Assembly: GCF_002245495.1 (NCBI RefSeq)
Contig: NZ_NQJF01000009.1
Coordinates: 1 to 64,000 of the forward strand
Direction: 5' to 3'
Length of the DNA stretch: 64,000 nt
From: Oceanimonas baumannii
Lineage (GTDB): Bacteria > Pseudomonadota > Gammaproteobacteria > Enterobacterales > Aeromonadaceae
In this document: piece after piece, positions 1 through 7,763 of the stretch
Layout: each line of letters opens with the position of its first letter
Position numbering within the stretch: position 1 is the stretch's first letter
Notes under the pieces: model-generated
What the model saw: only the letters and a program-made list of their open reading frames with translations
Told to the model about the DNA's origin: nothing
The model's database searches: none
Made by a program: the position numbers and the translations under genes

Positions 1-47
1 GCCTGCCGCCAGCGTTCAATCTGAGCCATGATCAAACTCTTCAATTA
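1..47 (-). rRNA. rrs: 16S rRNA, 5' end only
   Basis: Read on the minus strand, this begins with the universal 16S 5' sequence (TTGAAGAGTTTGATCATGGC, then CTCAGATTGAACGCTGG). The mature 5' end is placed by eye at about position 47. The rest of the gene lies outside the window. It sits downstream of btuB and murI on the same strand, as rrnB does in E. coli. Confidence 0.97.
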
Positions 48-170
48 AAGATTTGATGCTCAATGAATATCTGAATTGCTGCTATTTCTAGTGCACTTCA
101 CAAATCATTGAAAAACAATATTTTTTGTTTCTCAATCGACTGCGAGTGCCCACACAGTTTGCTTGATAAA

Positions 171-202
171 TTGTTAAAGAGCGTGACCGCTTTCGCTGGT
201 CA
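171..202 (-). promoter_or_regulatory. rRNA leader boxB/boxA antitermination site
   Basis: On the minus strand a small hairpin (TGACC at 202-198 pairing with GGTCA at 188-184, GAAA in the loop region) is followed by CGCTCTTTAACAA at 183-171. This matches the rrn boxB-boxA arrangement that loads NusB/NusE. The next bases (AATTTATCAAGCAAACTG, then TGTGGGCACTC) also match the conserved rrn leader. The leader from about 48 to 310 holds no gene. Confidence 0.88.
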
Positions 203-211
203 GGGCTGCGT

Positions 212-239
212 ATTCTACGCAACTCTTGGTGTTCGTCAA
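212..239 (-). promoter_or_regulatory. rrn P2 promoter
   Basis: On the minus strand TTGACG (239-234), a 16-base spacer and TAGAAT (217-212) form a sigma70 promoter about 165 bases upstream of 16S. Its place between P1 and boxB/boxA fits the standard tandem rrn layout. Confidence 0.75.
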
Positions 240-316
240 GCGTTGATTTGAACTTTGTTTTGTTCGCTTTCAACGTTTGTGACCGTTGGCGTGTTGCCCC
301 GTGTCAGTGGGTGCGC

Positions 317-365
317 ATTATAGGGAGCCGCGGATTTTGCGCAAGGGCTTTTTTGATAAAAACAC
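317..365 (-). promoter_or_regulatory. rrn P1 promoter with UP-like element
   Basis: On the minus strand TTGCGC (344-339), a 16-base spacer and TATAAT (322-317) are followed by a GC-rich GCGC discriminator, typical of growth-rate-controlled P1 promoters. The bases just upstream of the -35 (about 345-365) contain A/T tracts that could serve as an UP element for the RNA polymerase alpha subunit. Between here and the next gene at 612 I see only a lone DnaA-box-like TTATACACA (421-429) and an inverted repeat CTTGAT-N9-ATCAAG (493-513). Confidence 0.8.
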
Positions 366-611
366 GCCCTTTATCGCCAACCGCTCAACAACCCAGCAAA
401 ACCACATGTTAACCACAGAGTTATACACAAACTCCGCCTTTCCGACATCATTAGTGGACAATTTTTCACCAACAAGACCACTGTGAATGGCCCTTGATCA
501 CGTTTATATCAAGGAATAAACACTTCACCGAGGTCATGAAGCCCGATTGAAGCTATGCTGTGAGCGTGGTGTGCCATTTTTTACGTTTATTCATAAGAGA
601 CTCTATCATCA

Positions 612-1058
612 ATGAAGCTACTCCAGCGTTATCCTCTTATTTGTCCCGTGTTGCTGGCCCTGCTTGGCGGCATACTGATCGCGTTTTTTACCGCATCCTC
701 TTACGCACTTTGGTTTGGCTTTGGTGTGCTGGTTGGCGGTGTCGCCGTTCCGCTGCTCACCAAAGCCCCTGCTGACCGGGAAACGGCGACAGTGACGCTT
801 TATGTTGGCAACTTGCCTTACCGTGCCAATGAGGCCGTGGTCCGGAATTTGTTTGAGCAGTTCGGCCAGGTGCTGTCAGTAAGACTGATGAAAGACAGAA
901 ACACCGGCAAACGCCGGGGTTTTGGTTTTGTAGAGATGCCGGAAAGTGAAGCTGGCAAGGCCAAAGAGGCCCTGAACGACAGCGAGTTCCAGCAGCGGAC
1001 CTTAAAGGTCAGGGAAGCAAACGAACGTAAAGAAGAAGAAAACGATTCTTCTGACTGA
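612..1058 (+). CDS. Membrane-anchored RRM RNA-binding protein
   Basis: This 148-residue protein has two hydrophobic segments (about residues 9-27 and 29-48) followed by one RNA recognition motif (about 61-135). RNP2 is seen as LYVGNLPY and RNP1 as RGFGFVEM. The tail is charged and rich in Lys, Glu, Asp and Ser. Small RRM proteins occur in many bacteria, but here the domain is predicted to be tethered to the inner membrane with the RRM in the cytoplasm. Its RNA target is unknown. It lies between the rrn promoter and murI on the opposite strand from both. The ATG at 612 has only a weak AAGAGA upstream. Family assignment is firm; function is not. Confidence 0.85.
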   Translation: MKLLQRYPLICPVLLALLGGILIAFFTASSYALWFGFGVLVGGVAVPLLTKAPADRETATVTLYVGNLPYRANEAVVRNLFEQFGQVLSVRLMKDRNTGKRRGFGFVEMPESEAGKAKEALNDSEFQQRTLKVREANERKEEENDSSD

Positions 1059-1062
1059 GGGC

Positions 1063-1851
1063 TCAGCCTACGAACCGAGTAATGTCCTCAAATCCCTCCT
1101 GAGCAAAAGCACGGCCTTGGCTCCGTGCTTTTGCTGTTAGTTCTGTGCAATACACTTTACCGGCAGGCCCCTCTGCAACAGATGACTGCAACAACAGATC
1201 GGCAACCCGACGGGCAATCGCTTCGCCGGAGTCCATCAGTTCGACCCGAGGCAGACACTGGCTCAACTCACCAGCAAGCAATGGAAAATGAGTACATCCC
1301 AGCACCAGTACATCGGGGCCACCTTTATCTCGCCAGGGTGCAAGAATGCGGGAAAGACGGGTGATATCGACACGCTGGCCAGCCAGTTTATCTTCAGCCA
1401 TTTTTACCAGTTCGGTCGTTCCCAGCATGGACACTTGCATATCAGCAGCAAAACGCTGTACCAGATCAGCCGTATAGCGGCGAGACACGGTACCCGGCGT
1501 AGCCAGCAGACCAATATGACTCAGCCCCTGCGAGCGGCAGTACTCTGCCGCCGGTTTGATGGCCGGCACCACTCCCACCACAGGAATATGCAGACGATCG
1601 CGCAGGGCTGGCAGCACATAAGTACTGGCGGTGTTGCAGGCAACCACCACAATATCAATGTTGTAATAAGGCACAAAAGAGGTCAGCAACTCGATCACCC
1701 GTTCCACCAGGCGAACCTCGCCCAGCTCTCCATAGGGAAAACAGGCATTATCGAACAGGTAGAAATACTGATGTCCCGGTAGTGCACGGTGTACCTCCCG
1801 ATAAACGGAAAGGCCGCCCATACCGGAGTCAAAGATAAGAATGTTTGCCAC
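1063..1851 (-). CDS. murI: Glutamate racemase
   Basis: It interconverts L- and D-glutamate in the cytoplasm to supply D-Glu for peptidoglycan. The 262-residue length is normal for the family. Visible motifs are FDSGMGG (residues 7-13) and the two catalytic cysteine regions ACNTAST (Cys72) and GCTHFP (Cys186, His188). Translation starts at GTG 1851 with AGGG seven bases upstream. It follows btuB on the same strand and precedes the rRNA operon, the classic btuB-murI-rrn order. It ends 5 bases from the convergent RRM gene. Confidence 0.95.
   Translation of the reverse strand: MANILIFDSGMGGLSVYREVHRALPGHQYFYLFDNACFPYGELGEVRLVERVIELLTSFVPYYNIDIVVVACNTASTYVLPALRDRLHIPVVGVVPAIKPAAEYCRSQGLSHIGLLATPGTVSRRYTADLVQRFAADMQVSMLGTTELVKMAEDKLAGQRVDITRLSRILAPWRDKGGPDVLVLGCTHFPLLAGELSQCLPRVELMDSGEAIARRVADLLLQSSVAEGPAGKVYCTELTAKARSQGRAFAQEGFEDITRFVG
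1102..1135. terminator. Hairpin at convergent gene ends, inside murI
   Basis: AGCAAAAGCACGG (1102-1114) is a perfect 13-base inverted repeat of CCGTGCTTTTGCT (1123-1135) around an 8-base loop. It lies 44 bases past the stop of the RRM gene, so it could end that transcript. It falls inside the 3' coding part of murI, where it encodes residues near the C terminus. The T run is inside the stem, so terminator strength is uncertain. Confidence 0.5.
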
Positions 1852-1901
1852 TGACTGCCCTCGCTGTGCAAGGACGACATCATAACGCTAACGCTCTAAA
1901 A

Positions 1902-1929
1902 AGAAAAAAGCCGGCGCTGAGGCCGGCTT
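1902..1929 (-). terminator. Intrinsic terminator after btuB
   Basis: On the minus strand AAGCCGGC and GCCGGCTT flank a six-base loop and are followed by a T-rich run. It sits 20 bases after the btuB stop, so most btuB transcripts probably end before murI. Confidence 0.8.
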
Positions 1930-1949
1930 GGAACAGAACACCATGATCA

Positions 1950-3755
1950 TCAGAAGCGGTAGTCGGCACCGACGTAGAACTCCATATCGGGCGCATCGTA
2001 GCCATCAACGACCTGATAATCCTTATCGAACAAATTATTGATCTTGCCGTTCAGGGTCAGGCTGGAGGTCAGCGGGTAGCTGGCCCCGATATTCCAGACA
2101 GTATAGGAAGGCATAACAACATTGCTGTAAGCACTGTCATTACGCTCCCCCACATAAAGCGCCTGAGCAAACAGGTTGGCATTTGCTACATCAATGTCAC
2201 CAGTCCAGCTGAACTTGTTCTTGGCACGGCGTGCCAGCTGAAGACCATTATTGTTTTCATCTTTTGCATCCGTGTAATCATAACTGAAGACATGGTGCAC
2301 AGGGCCGGTATCCACATTGGCAATCAGCTCAACACCCTTGATAAGTGCATCGGTGTTTTTCGTTGAGTTAACGTAGCCCCCCTGATACACAATCAGGTTA
2401 TCAATCTTGTTGCGATACAGGTTTACCTGCCAGTCAACCAGTTCATAGTCACCGCTCAGGCCAAGCTCCCAGTTTTCAGATTCTTCGGGCTTCAGTTCAG
2501 TATTACCACCATACCCATACAAATTACTGAAAGTAGGTGCCTTGAAGGCGGTCCCATAGCTCAGCGTCACCTTGTGATGTGCAGGCAATGCCAGGGACAG
2601 GGCACTCTGCCAGGTACCATGAGTATCAAATTGCTCGTTGTCATCAACTCGCCCTGTCAGCTCCAGTGACAAGGGGGCCCACTGATGAAACACTGACGCA
2701 TATACACCGGTATTATCCCGCTCCCGCGCATCGGCAGCGGTGCTTTTAGCCTTCAGTCTGTCCTGCTGCCAATCCATTCCGGTTAGCACATAACCGTGAT
2801 CGGAATAATGGTACTGGAACAGACCGTCAATACGGGTTGTTGCCGTGTTGATAATACCGGCAGTATGACGGCCCTGCTCTTTGTTCCAGTCTTCGGCCTC
2901 ATACTCGCCATAGCCGGCATTCAGCTGACCAGACAGCTGGTCACCTTTATATTGCAGGCCGGCGTCTACCTGATAGGCTTCGGTATGATTCTGATCAGAG
3001 CCAGCCGTTATCCATACCGGCTCGTAATAGTCATACTCAAGATTATTCTCCCAACCATTAAAGTTGGCGTTGGCGGTCCAGTACGGATTCAGCTGATGCT
3101 CAATACCCAGTGTCAGGGTTTTGCTGTCGAAGCCGTCCCTGTCAGTCTGACTATTGCCGGGGATCACATCAAATCCCCGGGTTTCCCGGTAGCCGCCAGC
3201 CAATTGCAGACGAGTAGCTTCGGTTACCCAGCGGTTAATGGAAACATCAGCCGCATAGTAATCATTGCTGCCGGCAGTTATCCCCACCTTGGCAGTATTA
3301 ACCTGTGACGTGGTGATAATATTCACAACACCGCCAATCGCCTGAGAGCCATAAATGGCGGCCCGCGGGCCACGAATATATTCAATACGCTCTACGTTAC
3401 TGACCGGAAGCTTGCTGAAGTCCACATTACTGGAAACCATCTGTGCCAATGGCCGGCCATTAAACAATACCAGTACATGATCAGAGTTGGTGCCACGCAC
3501 AAAGAGACTGGAGCCCTGGCCAATTCCGCCATACTGGGAACCAAACTGCATACCGGGCAAGGTTTCCAGCAAATCTACCAGAGAACGAGGCTGACGCCGT
3601 TCAATATCTGCTTTGGTGATTACTTCCACCGGGGCCAAGGCACTGGTAAGCGGCTGCTCTACCCGGTTGTAAATGGTAATATTAGTGGGGTCTGTTGAAT
3701 TCTGGGCAAAGGCGACCCATGGCAACAGTGCGGTTGCCAGCAGCTTTTTGGACAT
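1950..3755 (-). CDS. btuB: TonB-dependent vitamin B12 outer-membrane receptor
   Basis: The 601-residue protein has a short signal peptide (cleavage probably after WVAFA), an N-terminal plug domain (about 35-145, with PVEVITKADIERRQP and IEYIRGPRAAIYGSQAIGGV) and a beta-barrel ending in the outer-membrane terminal Phe (YVGADYRF). Length, plug motifs, the cobalamin riboswitch upstream and the trmA/btuB/murI neighbourhood all point to BtuB. It would import cobalamins into the periplasm with TonB energy. A GGGA sequence five bases before ATG 3755 supports the start. Expression should be repressed by adenosylcobalamin through the riboswitch. Confidence 0.93.
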   Translation of the reverse strand: MSKKLLATALLPWVAFAQNSTDPTNITIYNRVEQPLTSALAPVEVITKADIERRQPRSLVDLLETLPGMQFGSQYGGIGQGSSLFVRGTNSDHVLVLFNGRPLAQMVSSNVDFSKLPVSNVERIEYIRGPRAAIYGSQAIGGVVNIITTSQVNTAKVGITAGSNDYYAADVSINRWVTEATRLQLAGGYRETRGFDVIPGNSQTDRDGFDSKTLTLGIEHQLNPYWTANANFNGWENNLEYDYYEPVWITAGSDQNHTEAYQVDAGLQYKGDQLSGQLNAGYGEYEAEDWNKEQGRHTAGIINTATTRIDGLFQYHYSDHGYVLTGMDWQQDRLKAKSTAADARERDNTGVYASVFHQWAPLSLELTGRVDDNEQFDTHGTWQSALSLALPAHHKVTLSYGTAFKAPTFSNLYGYGGNTELKPEESENWELGLSGDYELVDWQVNLYRNKIDNLIVYQGGYVNSTKNTDALIKGVELIANVDTGPVHHVFSYDYTDAKDENNNGLQLARRAKNKFSWTGDIDVANANLFAQALYVGERNDSAYSNVVMPSYTVWNIGASYPLTSSLTLNGKINNLFDKDYQVVDGYDAPDMEFYVGADYRF

Positions 3756-3799
3756 GTTCTTCCCTAGTTCGCGTAGTGAGGCCCACAGGCCTTGTGATT

Positions 3800-3975
3800 C
3801 TCTCTTTGGCAGGTATTCGGACTTAAAGGCTCGGACAAGTTGCCCTCCTACAGCGACGGCTTCCCACCTTACGGCAGTGCCCGGGTTACCCCATGTCGCT
3901 TTCGTTCCTTTTTACCGCTGCGCGCCAGCTCCGGATTTACACCGGATTCCCGTTTACGCCTGTCGGCACCAAAGC
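3800..3975 (-). ncRNA. Cobalamin (AdoCbl) riboswitch of btuB
   Basis: On the minus strand the leader contains the conserved cobalamin-element blocks in order: ACGGGAATCCGGTG, AATCCGGAGCTG, CGCGCAGCGGT, GCACTGCC near GGTGGGAAG, and AGTCCGAATACCTGCC near the 3' end. A TATAAT at 3987-3982 with a poor -35 (TATACA, 4010-4005) would start the RNA near 3975. The distal part lies about 45 bases before the btuB start, so it could act on translation. The remaining bases to 4168 are AT-rich and hold no gene; they should carry the sorA promoter. Confidence 0.93.
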
Positions 3976-4168
3976 GCAGGCATTATAAAAAAAGGTTAAC
4001 TGAGTGTATATGTATGAATGGTAAGGATTAGCCGACAGTGCAGACGCTTGTGAAATTTGAACCAGCTCCCACTCACAATTCATTTACATATATTTAACCA
4101 CACTATATTTGATAGCCTTTCCTTTCGGTCACCTACTATTGAAATACAAACCTCAGGGAGAGAACATC

Positions 4169-5521
4169 ATGGCCAGCGATTCCGACAATCATTCCAGCAA
4201 TAAGTCCACCGAAGCTCAGAGGGGGTTACATGAACTCTACCGGGAAGACCCCATTAGCGCCGACCAACAGCTTTGGGGCCGTGAAACCGATCCGGGCAGC
4301 CGCCGCGGTTTCTTAAAACGCAGCGGGCTGCTGGCCATGGCAACCGCTCTGGGTGCCAGTATCCCCTTTGCCAAACACATGCCGGCAGGACTTATTCCCG
4401 CCGCATTTGCTCAGTCCGATGAGCCCTTTGCCTTACCGGGCAAGGAAGGCCTCACCGTGCTCAATGACAGGCCCATTAACGCAGAAACACCGCCTCATTT
4501 GCTGGATGATGAAATCACACCGGCCAAACACATGTTTGTTCGTAACAACGGCCTGTTACCCGACATAAAAGCACTCAACCCGGATAACTGGACGCTGGAA
4601 ATTGCCGGTGAGTCCTGTGAAAAACCAACCACCTTTACCATTGCCGAGCTCAAGGAACGATTTGAACACCACAGCTATCAGCTGACGGTAGAGTGCGGCG
4701 GCAACGGCCGCAGCGAATACGTACCAGCAGCCAGCGGCAACCAGTGGACCACAGGAGCCGTCGCCAGCCCCAAATTTACCGGGGTACGGTTACGGGATGT
4801 GCTGGAAGCTTGTGGTATCAAGCAAGATGCCGTTTATATTGGCTATTATGGTGGTGATTTACACCCCAGTGGTGACCCGAGCAAAGCATCGATTTCCCGG
4901 GGAGTACCCATGTCCAAGGCACTGGAAGATGAAACCCTGATCGCCTGGGCCATGAATGACGAAGATATGCCCGTGCTTAACGGACACCCCCTACGACTGG
5001 TATGCGGCGGCTGGCCCGCTTCCACCTCGGGCAAGTGGCTGAAAAAAATCGTTATCCGTAATCAGGTACACGACGGCAACAAGATGGCTGCACCCTCCTA
5101 CAGTGTGCCCAAATATCCGGTGGCCCCAGGCACTCAAGTACCGAACGAAGACATGGAAATCATCGAATCCATGCCGGTGAAGTCATTGATCACCTTTCCT
5201 GCAACCGGCATTACTCATACACAGGGTCAGCCTCTGGCGGTGCGGGGCCATGCCTGGGCCGGCGATCTGGAAGTTAACGAATTGCATCTGTCCATCGATT
5301 TTGGGGCTACCTGGCACAAGGCAGAACTGCGCAAGCCGGCCAATCGACTTGCCTGGCAACACTGGCACAGTGAACTGACCTTTCCTGAAAAAGGATATTA
5401 CGAAGTCTGGGCCAAGGCCGTGGACAGCGAAGGTACAGCACAGCCTATGGTAGTACCGGGCTGGAACCCCAAAGGCTATCTCAACAATGCCTGTCATCGT
5501 ATTGCGATACAAATCGTTTAG
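4169..5521 (+). CDS. sorA: Sulfite dehydrogenase, molybdopterin subunit (SorA/SoxC type)
   Basis: It oxidises sulfite to sulfate in the periplasm and passes electrons to a cytochrome c. The 450-residue protein has a Tat signal (SRRGFLKRSG, twin Arg at 45-46) and a sulfite-oxidase molybdopterin domain in which Cys176 of VECGGNGR is the expected Mo ligand. A Mo-co dimerisation domain follows (about 330-450, ending near GYLNNACHRI). The ATG at 4169 is chosen because of the strong AGGGAGAG before it; a longer frame from 4109 would bury the Tat signal. The monohaem partner 11 bases downstream favours SorAB over SoxCD. Confidence 0.87.
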   Translation: MASDSDNHSSNKSTEAQRGLHELYREDPISADQQLWGRETDPGSRRGFLKRSGLLAMATALGASIPFAKHMPAGLIPAAFAQSDEPFALPGKEGLTVLNDRPINAETPPHLLDDEITPAKHMFVRNNGLLPDIKALNPDNWTLEIAGESCEKPTTFTIAELKERFEHHSYQLTVECGGNGRSEYVPAASGNQWTTGAVASPKFTGVRLRDVLEACGIKQDAVYIGYYGGDLHPSGDPSKASISRGVPMSKALEDETLIAWAMNDEDMPVLNGHPLRLVCGGWPASTSGKWLKKIVIRNQVHDGNKMAAPSYSVPKYPVAPGTQVPNEDMEIIESMPVKSLITFPATGITHTQGQPLAVRGHAWAGDLEVNELHLSIDFGATWHKAELRKPANRLAWQHWHSELTFPEKGYYEVWAKAVDSEGTAQPMVVPGWNPKGYLNNACHRIAIQIV

Positions 5522-5532
5522 GAGGCTCCAGC

Positions 5533-5895
5533 ATGATACGCACTGCCGCACTGGGATTAATGATAGGGCTGGCCAGCAGTCCGGGCCTGACCGCCGAACA
5601 GGATCCCCAAACCGGTTTTATTATCGCTCCCGGCTGGGAGACGGTACGCAATAACTGCATTGCCTGCCATTCATCCAAACTGGTGACGCAAAACAGCGGC
5701 AGCCGTGAACACTGGTTGTCACTGATTCGCTGGATGCAGGAAAAGCAGGGGCTGTGGCCCTTCGATGCCAAAACCGAAGAGACCATCCTGACCTACCTTA
5801 GCAGCGCCTACGGCCCGAAAGAAGGAGCACGCCGGCCACCACTACGGGCCGCTCAATTGCCAGAAAACCCCTATCGCCAGCCGCCAGCTCAGTAA
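5533..5895 (+). CDS. sorB: Cytochrome c subunit of sulfite dehydrogenase
   Basis: This 120-residue exported protein has a signal peptide (first 21 residues, ending GLTA) and one haem c site, CIACH at residues 42-46. Met68 in RWMQEKQ is a plausible distal ligand. It follows sorA after 11 bases with GGAGG in the gap, so the two are probably co-translated and form the sulfite:cytochrome c oxidoreductase. Its 3' end overlaps the convergent adenosyltransferase-like gene by 7 bases. Confidence 0.82.
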   Translation: MIRTAALGLMIGLASSPGLTAEQDPQTGFIIAPGWETVRNNCIACHSSKLVTQNSGSREHWLSLIRWMQEKQGLWPFDAKTEETILTYLSSAYGPKEGARRPPLRAAQLPENPYRQPPAQ

Positions 5896-6416
5896 TTGAC
5901 ACTGATGTAAGGCTCTTCTTCCACATCTAACCTGGCCTTGATAACCACGGTCAGCACAAAAAAGAAGTTGGCCAGCACATTGGCAAAACGGGGCAGGGTT
6001 TCTTCGAAAGCTCTGCCCTCCTCCTCCAGCCGAACCAACATGCGGACTATCTTTTTACCGGTACAGCGGCACAGGTGCAGATATGTCACCGGCAGCGGGC
6101 CGCGCGGCAATACAAACCCCGTAACCCTGCCCTCTGTCTGTTGCCGGTAATGACTGTACCGACCTTTAAGCCACTCAATATCCCGCTCAAAAATTCCGTT
6201 TTTCCCCCGAACCGACCCATTGAGGTTATAAATGAGCGGTTGCAGCTGCTCAAGGTCAAGACGGATGTCATCACAACCCTCGGGCAAAGCCGCCAGCACC
6301 ACACCGACATGGCAGCACAGTTCATCGGTAAGAATTTCATAATCACAAGTCAGACGGGTTTCATAGATAAAGGGATAACACCATTCCCGTAAATCCTCCG
6401 GCTTCGGTCTTCGCAT
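5889..6416 (-). CDS. Cobalamin adenosyltransferase-family protein
   Basis: The 175-residue protein resembles the PduO/MMAB-type ATP:cob(I)alamin adenosyltransferases. It shows an N-terminal RRPKPEDL, a helix with [20 protein letters not shown], then a Gly/Arg segment (FVLPRGPLP) and a C-terminal block with ...[10 protein letters not shown]...[16 protein letters not shown], which aligns with the family's conserved Arg and Asn helix. It would make adenosylcobalamin, the ligand of the nearby btuB riboswitch. The start at 6416 has AGGAAG upstream; the longer frame to 6557 overlaps trmA. No substrate residue was checked against a structure, so exact activity is inferred. Confidence 0.68.
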   Translation of the reverse strand: MRRPKPEDLREWCYPFIYETRLTCDYEILTDELCCHVGVVLAALPEGCDDIRLDLEQLQPLIYNLNGSVRGKNGIFERDIEWLKGRYSHYRQQTEGRVTGFVLPRGPLPVTYLHLCRCTGKKIVRMLVRLEEEGRAFEETLPRFANVLANFFFVLTVVIKARLDVEEEPYISVNY

Positions 6417-6549
6417 GAGTTTGCTTCCTGAAAGAAATAGGCTGGTTGAAGTCTGGCAAACACGGCGCGGCCACCAGTACACCTGCGCCAACTGGACAAA
6501 TCCGCCGCAACCCGTAGAATTTGCGCTCCGTTTTAAAGTGAGGCATGTC

Positions 6550-7638
6550 ATGAGCACCCTAGACCACTACCAGGCTCAACTGGATGAAAAAGCCGCCCGG
6601 CTGGAGCAAATTTTTGCTCCCTTTAACCCGCCCCGTCTGGAAGTGTTTGCCTCCGAGCCCGAGCACTACCGTATGCGGGCCGAGTTCCGGGTGTGGCATG
6701 AAGGTGACGACCTCTACTACATCATGTTCAATCAGGCTACCCGGGAAAAATACCGCATTGAGCAGTTCCCCGCCGCCTCACGGCTGATTAATACCACAAT
6801 GCCATTACTGCTGGAGGCTCTGCGCCCCAATCCGGTGCTGCGGCGCAAGCTGTTCCAGATAGACTTTCTGTCCTCTCTCAGCGGTGAGCTGGTCATCAGC
6901 CTGCTCTATCACCGTCAGCTGAATGAGGACTGGCAGGGCGCCGTGCAGGAGCTGCGCGTCTTTCTGCAAAGCCACGGTATTGAAGCACACATCATCGGCC
7001 GCGCCAAAAAGCAGAAACTGGTGCATGACCAGGATTATGTGGTGGAGAAACTGCAGGTAGCCGGCAAGGAGCTGGTGTATCAGCAGGTAGAAAACAGCTT
7101 CACTCAGCCCAATGGCCGAATGAATGAAAAGATGCTGGGCTGGGCACTGAACGTAACTCAGGACGCCAGCGGTGATTTGCTGGAGCTTTACTGCGGTAAC
7201 GGTAACTTCTCACTGGCCATGGCGACAAACTTCCGCCGGGTTCTGGCCACTGAAATTTCCAGTTCGTCGGTGAAATCAGCCCAGTACAACATCGCCGCCA
7301 ATGCCATAGATAACGTCACCATACTGCGCATGTCGGCAGAAGAGTTCACCCAGGCCATGCGCGGCGTGCGCGAGTTCCGCCGGCTCCAGGGCGTCGACCT
7401 GCAAAGCTATGAATGCAATACCATACTGGTGGACCCACCCCGGGCCGGACTGGATAAGGACACGGTACAACTGGTGCAGGAATACGAGAATATCGTGTAC
7501 ATCTCCTGTAACCCGGACACCCTCCGTCAGAACCTGGAGAGCCTCAGCCAGACTCATCAGATCAGCCGTTTTGCACTGTTTGACCAGTTCCCTTACACCC
7601 ATCATATGGAAGCAGGTGTCTATCTGACGCGAAAATAG
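6550..7638 (+). CDS. trmA: tRNA (uracil-54-C5)-methyltransferase
   Basis: It makes ribothymidine at position 54 of tRNA using S-adenosylmethionine. The 362-residue protein shows the SAM site [16 protein letters not shown], the substrate motif VDPPRAGLD, the catalytic SCNPDTL loop and the C-terminal HHMEAGVYL glutamate. The start at 6550 ([10 protein letters not shown]) matches the family; an in-frame extension to 6415 overlaps the divergent gene. In E. coli trmA also neighbours btuB. Confidence 0.95.
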   Translation: MSTLDHYQAQLDEKAARLEQIFAPFNPPRLEVFASEPEHYRMRAEFRVWHEGDDLYYIMFNQATREKYRIEQFPAASRLINTTMPLLLEALRPNPVLRRKLFQIDFLSSLSGELVISLLYHRQLNEDWQGAVQELRVFLQSHGIEAHIIGRAKKQKLVHDQDYVVEKLQVAGKELVYQQVENSFTQPNGRMNEKMLGWALNVTQDASGDLLELYCGNGNFSLAMATNFRRVLATEISSSSVKSAQYNIAANAIDNVTILRMSAEEFTQAMRGVREFRRLQGVDLQSYECNTILVDPPRAGLDKDTVQLVQEYENIVYISCNPDTLRQNLESLSQTHQISRFALFDQFPYTHHMEAGVYLTRK

Positions 7639-7667
7639 ATAGGGGAAGTTGCCGGCATCCAGTAACG

Positions 7668-7695
7668 AAAAAGGGAAGCTCCGGCTTCCCTTTTT
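7668..7695 (+). terminator. Intrinsic terminator after trmA
   Basis: AAAAAGGGAAGC (7668-7679), a TCCG tetraloop and GCTTCCCTTTTT (7684-7695) form a perfect stem ending in a T run, 30 bases after the trmA stop. Confidence 0.9.
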
Positions 7696-7718
7696 ATCGT
7701 CGGCACTCGAGCTCAGGC

Positions 7719-7744
7719 CAAAAAAAGAGGAGCCGAAGCTCCTC
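7719..7744 (-). terminator. Intrinsic terminator after malic enzyme
   Basis: On the minus strand GAGGAGC (7744-7738), loop TTCG and GCTCCTC (7733-7727) are followed by a run of six T, 20 bases past the malic enzyme stop. It faces the trmA terminator. Confidence 0.85.
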
Positions 7745-7763
7745 TCTGACCTGCCCGGACGGC

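Noticed and set aside
421-429. TTATACACA as part of an origin
   Set aside because: A single DnaA-box-like site with no cluster, no dnaA and no AT-rich unwinding repeats.
493-513. CTTGAT-N9-ATCAAG as an FNR box
   Set aside because: FNR needs a four-base spacer (TTGAT-N4-ATCAA); nine is wrong. Kept only as an unexplained inverted repeat.
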